From positions 1-64,000 of the forward strand of contig JAPPLM010000053.1 in the NCBI GenBank assembly GCA_028874195.1: DNA of 64,000 nt, read 5' to 3'. Both the position numbers and the translations under genes were made by a program. The DNA is from Chloroflexota bacterium. Its GTDB lineage: Bacteria > Chloroflexota > UBA11872 > VXOZ01. The notes beneath the pieces are model-generated. The model saw only the letters and a program-made list of their open reading frames with translations, ran no database searches and was not told where the DNA came from. Within the stretch, counting starts at the first letter, position 1. Each line of letters opens with the position of its first letter. Positions 58,473-64,000 of the stretch are shown one piece after another.

Positions 58473-59288
58473 TTAGACACGTGGTCGGGCGAGGACGTGC
58501 AAGTAGCGAGCCAGAAACTTGTGGGGAGAACGCGTTATCAGTGTCTGCTCCAGGGCAAAGGCGGCATCCCATCCCTCCTGCTGTTCGAGGCAATCCTGGG
58601 ACAGGTAATCACACGCCACGCGCACACCACGCACGGTCACGCTATGGAACCCTGCCTGGTCGAGCATGGCTACCAGTTCATGCAGCGCATAGACGCGCCG
58701 GTAGCCGCCAAACAACGTCGCCGGATGGACTGACTTATCCAGCAACTGGAGCGCGGCTCTCGGGTCCTGTTGATTGACCGCGGTACGCAGGGGCTCGGCG
58801 TCTTGATTAGCCACGGCAACGGAAACGATACCATTCTCTTGAATAAGCTCCCGCATACGGTTCAATATCTCCTGCGGGCCGACCGCGTACTCCAGAATGT
58901 TGTGGCAAAGAACCGCTGTAAACCTGCTCTGCAACTGCCGGGCCCGGAGGTCCATGATGGTACCTTGCTGTACGCGCAGGTTAGCGCGAGCTTTGGACCC
59001 AAGGTCTCGCTTTGCCTTTGCCGTTGCCAGGTCCAGCATTCCTTGCGCCGGGTCCAGCAGCAGCACGCGGTGGCCGTGGGCGGCAATTCGCAGCGCAAAG
59101 GCGCCCGTGCCTCCACCCACGTCGAGCACATACTGCGGTGAGTCCGCCTGCTCTATAAGGGAAGCGATCCCAGTCCAGACCAATTCGGTCCGCAACCGTC
59201 CGAGCGGACTTTGGAGATACTCTTCAAAGTTGACCGCGTCACGATCGAACAACTCAACCTCGCGGACCGGCGGCGCTTTCACCTGCAT
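58473..59288 (-). CDS. Class I SAM-dependent methyltransferase
   Basis: A 271-residue protein with motif I VLDVGGGTGAFALRIA, motif II LLLDPAQGMLDLA and the post-motif VLCHNILEYAVGPQEIL, similar to SmtA/CmoM- or UbiE-type enzymes. GAAGGGG lies just before the ATG. It is followed by the cytochrome gene, probably in one transcript. The substrate is unknown. Confidence 0.87.
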   Translation of the reverse strand: MQVKAPPVREVELFDRDAVNFEEYLQSPLGRLRTELVWTGIASLIEQADSPQYVLDVGGGTGAFALRIAAHGHRVLLLDPAQGMLDLATAKAKRDLGSKARANLRVQQGTIMDLRARQLQSRFTAVLCHNILEYAVGPQEILNRMRELIQENGIVSVAVANQDAEPLRTAVNQQDPRAALQLLDKSVHPATLFGGYRRVYALHELVAMLDQAGFHSVTVRGVRVACDYLSQDCLEQQEGWDAAFALEQTLITRSPHKFLARYLHVLARPRV

Positions 59289-59466
59289 TGCCCCTTCTCA
59301 CCCCACGTTCTGTTCTTACCAGCTTACCTACACCGTGTGAATTCTGCTAGTGCAGTACATCCTTTGAGGCGAGGATCAGGATTTGCTAAACTACGGACAA
59401 GACAACGGGCAGTCCGTATGCGGGTTGCAAGGGTGGAACCAAGGCACACAGAGAGGATTGCTAACA

Positions 59467-60717
59467 ATGGCGGCAGCACAGGCAATTGTCGGGATTTTGG
59501 GTCTCATCGCGCTGGCATGGGCCATCAGCGAGAACCGCCGGGTCTTCCCTTGGCGGACGGCTGTGGTAGGGCTGGCCGTGCAATTCGGGCTGGCGCTCTT
59601 GCTGCTAAAGTTACCGAATTCGCAAATCGTGTTTGTGTGGATAGGCAACGGCGTGAGCGCCTTAGTGCAAGCAACGGAGGCCGGCACCTCGTTCGCATTC
59701 GGTTTTCTTGGTGGAGGAGCGCCGCCTTTTGCGGAGACGTTCCCAGGCGCGTCGTTCGTTTTCGCTTTTCGGTCGTTGCCGCTGGTCATCGTCATCGGCG
59801 CGCTGTCGGCAATCCTCTACCACTATCGAATTTTGCCGTGGGTCGTAAGAGGGTTCGCTTGGGTCCTTAGCAAGACGTTGAGCATCGGCGGAGCGACGAG
59901 CTTTGCTACTGCTGCCAACGTCTTCATCGGCATGGTCGAAGCGCCGCTGCTCGTCCGTCCGTATCTTGAGCGCATGAGCCGGTCAGAGCTTTTCATCGTG
60001 ATGACCGGAGGCATGGCCACCATTGCGGGCACCGTGTTCGCCCTCTACGTGACCCTCTTGGAAGGCATAATCCCCGATCCGGCGGGACACGTGCTCACCG
60101 CTTCCATCATCAGCGCGCCTGCGGCCATCATGCTAGCGCTGATACTCGTACCGCGGACGGGTGAAGAAGTGGATGAGGCCAAGGTTGAGTTCGAGCGCCT
60201 GTACGAGAACGGCGCCGATGCGCTCACGCGCGGCACGATCGATGGCCTGCGGCTCTTCGCGTACATCATCGGCATGTTGATTGTGCTGGTGGCGCTTGTG
60301 GAACTAGCGAATATCATTCTCGGCCTCGTGCCGCTTGTGGCAGGCGAGACACTAACGCTGCAAAGGATTCTCGGTTGGATTCTCTCCCCGGTGGTCTGGG
60401 CTCTCGGTGTGCCTTGGGCTGAGTCGGTGACTGCCGGACAACTGCTCGGCACCAAGGTGATCCTCAACGAATTGGTGGCGTACGTGCAGATGTCGCAGCT
60501 CCCGCCCGACAGTTTGAGCGAGCGCAGCGCTGTGATCATGGCCTATAGCATCTGCGGGTTCGCTAACTTTGCCAGCCTCGGCATCATGATTGGCGGCATC
60601 GGGGCCATCGTTCCTGAGCGCAGGCTTGAAATCGCGAACCTGGGACTAAAGTCCATCCTGGCCGGCACGATGGCCACGTGCATGACGGGCGCAATCGCCG
60701 GTCTGCTCTACTGGTAG
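59467..60717 (+). CDS. NupC/CNT-family concentrative nucleoside transporter
   Basis: The 416-residue protein (ATG 59467 with AGAGG upstream; the longer frame lacks similarity) has about ten membrane helices and CNT signatures: FAFRSLPLVIVIGALSAILY, GGMATIAGTVFALYV, GTKVILNELVAYVQM and ICGFANFASLGIMIGGIG. It imports nucleosides with protons or sodium. No nucleoside-catabolism genes are adjacent. Confidence 0.9.
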   Translation: MAAAQAIVGILGLIALAWAISENRRVFPWRTAVVGLAVQFGLALLLLKLPNSQIVFVWIGNGVSALVQATEAGTSFAFGFLGGGAPPFAETFPGASFVFAFRSLPLVIVIGALSAILYHYRILPWVVRGFAWVLSKTLSIGGATSFATAANVFIGMVEAPLLVRPYLERMSRSELFIVMTGGMATIAGTVFALYVTLLEGIIPDPAGHVLTASIISAPAAIMLALILVPRTGEEVDEAKVEFERLYENGADALTRGTIDGLRLFAYIIGMLIVLVALVELANIILGLVPLVAGETLTLQRILGWILSPVVWALGVPWAESVTAGQLLGTKVILNELVAYVQMSQLPPDSLSERSAVIMAYSICGFANFASLGIMIGGIGAIVPERRLEIANLGLKSILAGTMATCMTGAIAGLLYW

Positions 60718-60765
60718 AAGCTAGGCGACATGCGCGCGGCACAGCAGCGGTGCCTAAAGTGAGCA

Positions 60766-60790
60766 CGAGCGCAGAAGCCCATGGCGCTCG
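60766..60790 (+). terminator. Weak terminator-like hairpin after the nucleoside transporter gene
   Basis: CGAGCGC and GCGCTCG pair around an 11-base loop, followed by CTCTTTGTG. A plausible but poor rho-independent terminator. Confidence 0.4.
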
Positions 60791-60848
60791 CTCTTTGTGC
60801 ACCAGTGCCATTGAGGTAAGCCAGCGGGGTTTGCTAGACTGAGTATAC

Positions 60849-60924
60849 GACCCGGTAGCTCAGTTGGCAGAGCACCTGACTTTTAATCAGGGTGTCCTGG
60901 GTTCGAGTCCCAGCCGGGTCACCA
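60849..60924 (+). tRNA. tRNA-Lys (anticodon UUU)
   Basis: A 76-base cloverleaf: acceptor GACCCGG / CCGGGTC, anticodon arm CTGAC-TTTTAAT-CAG... giving UUU, T-loop GGTTCGAGTCCC and an encoded CCA end. Confidence 0.96.
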
Positions 60925-60933
60925 CGCCAGCAG

Positions 60934-62715
60934 CTATGTTATCCCGCCCCACTTGATCTCCCACGCGTGCTGCTCACCGGCCGTGTAGTCGGCGGGTAGC
61001 AGCACCTGCGGTCGCCCTTCAAAATCGCGCGCAAGAATCGGTACGGGCTCTCCATTGACACGGGCACTTTGCATAGGCGCGCCCCGAAACGCATGGGGCA
61101 ATATAAGAGAGAGCGCCTCTGCGTTCATGCCAGCCTCCAGGACAAAGCGCACGGTGAGGTCTTCCGGCTGAAAGTCATACGCGGTGATTTGCAACGAACG
61201 CCTGCCGTCGTTGAAATCCACCCAGTCCACGCCGCTGACAAAGTGAAAGTCCCGCTCCCGGCAATAGGCAAGCACACCCTCCAGCCAGCTCTGGCTCGAC
61301 GTCGGACCCGAGCGCGTGCGCAGTGGATGAAAGTACGGGTGGTAAACGGTATGGTACTGGTCGATTGCCGCGTCCGCCTGCTCCTTGGAGAGCGCTGTGC
61401 ACTCCTCCATGCTCATTGGCGTCGCGAAGATCTTGTCAGTCGTCCAACCATCGTCAGTGGACATGGTTGTCTGTTCGTAGAGGTCGATGAGTCTCCCGTC
61501 TTCATCCATGAATTTCACGGGCAGACCGCTACCGTTCACGTAACCACCGTGGTGGTAGCGTGCCGCCGCGAAATTCGTGTCCAGCCTCACTTCGTTTTCA
61601 CGTAAGTACTTTGCCATCTCGGTCCAGCCTACCCATATGACGCTATGCCCCCGGTACGTCACCGACTCATGACCGTATCGCGTCCGAAACGCCTCCATTT
61701 CGGCGCGGAGCTGAGTGCGCATTTCCTCAAGCGTAGGCTTAGCGCCGGCAAAGGCGTGTTGACCAAAGTCATGGCCCTGCCGTCGAAGCTCGTTTTCGTA
61801 TGCCGGCTCCACTTTGGGATGGTCGTCCATCTTGAGGTATGCGGTATACGGTACTTGGTAGCGGTCGCACGTCGCGACGGTCTGCATCAAGTCCGTAAGC
61901 GACATACTGTCGCCGTCGCCATTAATAAAGGCCACGGCAGGCGCCGCATGGGGGAAGTGCCAAAGACGCGGCAGGGGCGCGCTGAGCTCGGTCATCCACT
62001 CGATAATGCGCACGAGGATGTCCTGCTGGAGATCGGCCTGGGGCAGCGGACAAAGTGCGGGATCGAGATGGCCGACAAACAAATCGTTGGGCTTAAAGCT
62101 GCGGTCACCGTCGTAATCTGGATACGCACCGGTACTCGCCTGTTCATGCCGTCCCTGGTGCAGGAGCACCGTACTCTCGGCGAGATCGTACGCAAAGACG
62201 GCCCATGTGCCCTGGCCGCGTTTGCCAACCGTAATCGCGGGGTGTTTGGTTATGAAATCGGGAGAAGCGGCGAAGTACGCTAGGATGTGCGCGGGTTCGC
62301 CGTGCCAAAGATAGAGCTCGGCACGGCCGTGAAATTGGAGGGGCGGTAAGCCCACACCGTCATTGAGGGCACAGAGACTATTGAGTGCGATGTAGCGGTC
62401 CGCAAGGTCGCGGTTAAAGGGATGAAGACCGAGTGCCGTCGCAAGCGATTCGGGGGGCCTCAGCGCAATTAGCGCGCCTCCTTGATCGACATACGTGAGA
62501 AGCGCGCTTGCCAATTCTTCAGGCACGGCAATGTGGGTTAGCAACACGACAGGATGCCGAGCAAGCTGCTCTACGGTAATACTTGCGGTCGCGAGATCGT
62601 GTACCGTAAACCAGTTGTACCCCTCAACGTGTAGTATCTCAGTAATGTACCCGGAGAGACGCGCATCGGTCTGACTGTCCCAAACTATGAGGATCGGCGA
62701 GACGTTCTCTGACAT
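60934..62715 (-). CDS. Polysaccharide-deacetylase-like protein with N-terminal GATase-like domain
   Basis: A 593-residue protein (ATG at 62715; longer starts lack similarity). Residues about 1-230 look like a glutamine-amidotransferase/trimerisation-type flavodoxin fold (ILIVWDSQTDARLSGYITEIL, LLTYVDQGGALIALRPPE). A NodB-type deacetylase barrel follows with the likely metal site AFINGDGDSMS, the HDFGQHAF block and a YRGHSVIW arginine region; the C-terminus is a beta-rich domain. No signal peptide. It may act on a glycan or be a non-catalytic relative. Confidence 0.75.
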   Translation of the reverse strand: MSENVSPILIVWDSQTDARLSGYITEILHVEGYNWFTVHDLATASITVEQLARHPVVLLTHIAVPEELASALLTYVDQGGALIALRPPESLATALGLHPFNRDLADRYIALNSLCALNDGVGLPPLQFHGRAELYLWHGEPAHILAYFAASPDFITKHPAITVGKRGQGTWAVFAYDLAESTVLLHQGRHEQASTGAYPDYDGDRSFKPNDLFVGHLDPALCPLPQADLQQDILVRIIEWMTELSAPLPRLWHFPHAAPAVAFINGDGDSMSLTDLMQTVATCDRYQVPYTAYLKMDDHPKVEPAYENELRRQGHDFGQHAFAGAKPTLEEMRTQLRAEMEAFRTRYGHESVTYRGHSVIWVGWTEMAKYLRENEVRLDTNFAAARYHHGGYVNGSGLPVKFMDEDGRLIDLYEQTTMSTDDGWTTDKIFATPMSMEECTALSKEQADAAIDQYHTVYHPYFHPLRTRSGPTSSQSWLEGVLAYCRERDFHFVSGVDWVDFNDGRRSLQITAYDFQPEDLTVRFVLEAGMNAEALSLILPHAFRGAPMQSARVNGEPVPILARDFEGRPQVLLPADYTAGEQHAWEIKWGGIT

Positions 62716-63076
62716 AGTAATGCAAGCCCTATGGTGTGCGCGGATGGCTTTCACGAAGTCTATGTTGCAAGAGTGAATTCTGGCGCTGCAGCTTGCCCGG
62801 CGCTTGCCCCCATGCATTCGCGAGCCGCTAGCTGAAGCGCTATGCAACGCACTCCGGCGCTCCGTTCGGTTCAGCATACAGTGGGTTCTACCGTCTGTCC
62901 ACACAAGCCGCCTCACACCAACACGCGCTGCGTTGCCTCTAGCGGCTGCGACGTGCTATCGCAACGGTGTCGTCCGCCAAGGTGGCACCGCTCTTTGTAC
63001 TCTTGCCGCGATTTCGTTGACCAATGATTATCCTTCCAGTAGCATAGAATTACGGCACAGAGGTGCCGCGCGGCCG
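62716..63076. other. Intergenic region, no gene seen
   Basis: About 360 bp between the deacetylase-like gene and tRNA-Trp. Open frames here are short and unsupported. Confidence 0.4.
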
Positions 63077-63152
63077 AGGAGCGTAGCTCAGTTGGAAGAG
63101 CACTGGTCTCCAAAACCAGCGGTCGGGGGTTCGAGTCCCTCCGCTCCTGCCA
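63077..63152 (+). tRNA. tRNA-Trp (anticodon CCA)
   Basis: A 76-base cloverleaf: acceptor AGGAGCG / CGCTCCT, anticodon stem CTGGT / ACCAG around CTCCAAA giving CCA, T-arm GGGGGTTCGAGTCCCTC and an encoded CCA end. It shows that tryptophan is read by the normal UGG codon. Confidence 0.96.
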
Positions 63153-63332
63153 AACCACTGCCCAAGAGCGTACGCTGCCGCCATACCGGTTTCGCTTAAT
63201 CTGCCGCATGACCTCCGTCTTTGCGTCCGGCGTCAGCAGTCATGCGCTCACCGAAAATTGAACGTGCGCGTGACGGCTACTCCCATTTCCGGGCACACGC
63301 CTGCCGCATCGGCCCATCCATTTAGACATAGA

Positions 63333-63375
63333 GCCGCACCTCTTTGCCCGGACTCTGCTCACAAAGAAGTGCGGC
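63333..63375. terminator. Long inverted repeat after tRNA-Trp
   Basis: GCCGCACCTCTTTG (63333-63346) and CAAAGAAGTGCGGC (63362-63375) pair at 13 of 14 positions around a 15-base loop, followed by CTTGGTTTGT. It may be a terminator for the tRNA transcript. The rest of the gap 63153-63505 has no gene. Confidence 0.5.
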
Positions 63376-63443
63376 CTTGGTTTGTATGTGCGGCAGCGTG
63401 AGTCGATAGTCTTAGCTATAGGCCTTTGTGGCTTAGTGATTCC

Positions 63444-63459
63444 AGCGGGATGTCCCGCT
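63444..63459. repeat. Perfect palindrome AGCGGGA-TG-TCCCGCT
   Basis: Seven-base arms around TG, 46 bp before the sugar-isomerase start. It could be an operator or a member of a dispersed palindromic repeat family. Confidence 0.5.
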
Positions 63460-63505
63460 ACAAGGTAGCTATTACTTGACGTAATGAACCAGAGGAACGT
63501 ACGCG

Positions 63506-64000
63506 ATGAAGATTGCTCTGTATGGAGGTATCGGCTGGCAGCATCCGTTTGGGCTGGCGAAAGTCCTCGCTTGGGCCGGAAAGTACAAGTACGACGGCAT
63601 TAGCCTATGCGGTTACACGCTCGATGTCCCGCAGCGAGTGGAACGCCACTACAACGCCGTTGGCTACGACATGATCAGTCCGCAGCTCGTTAACAAGGCG
63701 GGGAGAAACGAGTTTCGCCGCGTGCTCAAGGCGAAGAAACTGGAAATAGCCTGCCTCTCTTGCTATTGCCCACTGACGTATCCGCCGGGCACGCTCCGTG
63801 AGCAGAGCCTTGATCTCAATAGAGCCTACATCGACTTGGCTGCCGCGCTTGACGTGCTTTGGTTGCGCAGCATCGGCAATGTCCTCGATCCCGAGCCGGG
63901 AGAAACCCTTTCGTTCCGGGAGGCCCAGGACCTTCACGTGTCCGCGCTCAAGGAGCTAGTGCCGTATGCCAGGGAGCGCGGCGTGCGGCTCATTGTCGAA
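63506..64000 (+). CDS. Sugar phosphate isomerase/epimerase family protein (cut by the window end)
   Basis: The frame opens at ATG 63506 (AGAGGA upstream) and stays open for 165 codons to the window edge. It begins MKIALYGGIGWQHPFGLAKV and contains YIDLAAALDVLWLRSIGNVL and ALKELVPYARERGVRLIVE, typical of the xylose-isomerase-like TIM barrel (AP endonuclease 2 superfamily). Family members isomerise or epimerise keto-sugars or inositol intermediates. The metal-binding C-terminal half lies outside the window. Confidence 0.82.
   Translation, partial: MKIALYGGIGWQHPFGLAKVLAWAGKYKYDGISLCGYTLDVPQRVERHYNAVGYDMISPQLVNKAGRNEFRRVLKAKKLEIACLSCYCPLTYPPGTLREQSLDLNRAYIDLAAALDVLWLRSIGNVLDPEPGETLSFREAQDLHVSALKELVPYARERGVRLIVE

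Overview
The window looks like one contig of a free-living or host-associated bacterium, most likely a member of the Chloroflexota (moderate confidence). Support: a complete F-type ATP synthase operon running straight into murA and mreB; a c-type cytochrome carrying an N-terminal LGYP-type repeat of a kind I associate with Chloroflexota; SpoIIE/RsbW partner-switching proteins; many GTG/TTG starts; and dispersed palindromic repeats of the CGTCATTCCCG and TTCGACAAGCTCAG types. Genes lie close together on both strands and use the standard code: TGA is an ordinary stop in most genes here.

Layout. 0-4 kb (minus): the resolvasome ruvC-ruvA-ruvB, a CPBP membrane protease and yebC. 4.2-13.6 kb (minus): atpZ/I-B-E-F-H-A-G-D-C, then murA and mreB, led by a good sigma70-like promoter. 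13.7-18.1 kb (minus): Gfo/Idh/MocA, SDR and D-2-hydroxyacid dehydrogenases and a WecA/TagO-type glycan-lipid transferase. 18.1-24.8 kb (plus): an iron island with a DtxR-type regulator, a bifunctional-nuclease-domain protein, a FecBCD-type ABC importer and an IsdG-type haem-degrading monooxygenase. 24.9-29.8 kb: an RmlD-like reductase, a flavin monooxygenase, and an exported protein with a duplicated Cys module, then a 1.1-kb gap. 29.8-35.3 kb (plus): a tightly coupled signalling operon of STAS protein, response-regulator/PP2C phosphatase, RsbW-like kinase, periplasmic binding lipoprotein and histidine kinase. 35.6-40.6 kb (plus): a circularly permuted ATP-grasp / AmtB / alpha-E / transglutaminase operon. 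41-49 kb: an accessory stretch holding a type IIG restriction-modification gene, an aspartic-protease pair, a frameshifted Fic gene and a MetE-like gene, ending near tRNA-Leu. 49.6-64 kb: housekeeping and sugar-linked genes (flavin disulfide reductase, iolB, sugar-binding lipoprotein, DegT aminotransferase, tatC, cytochrome c, methyltransferase, nucleoside transporter, polysaccharide-deacetylase-like protein), tRNA-Lys, tRNA-Trp and a sugar isomerase cut by the window edge.

Most notable: (1) the MetE-like gene has one in-frame TGA exactly at the first zinc-ligand cysteine (H-x-C becomes H-L-TGA), followed by a hairpin that meets the usual bacterial SECIS rules. It is either a new selenoprotein family or an active-site nonsense mutation; nearby decayed genes make the second a serious rival. 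(2) The type IIG enzyme is split by an in-frame TGA at the edge of a repeat-laden insertion. (3) Repeats have entered genes in frame: a dispersed repeat forms the transglutaminase N-terminus, and an 18-bp tandem repeat inside that gene matches one at the yebC stop codon. (4) AmtB sits inside the ATP-grasp/alpha-E/transglutaminase cluster, and a periplasmic binding protein is built into a partner-switching operon.
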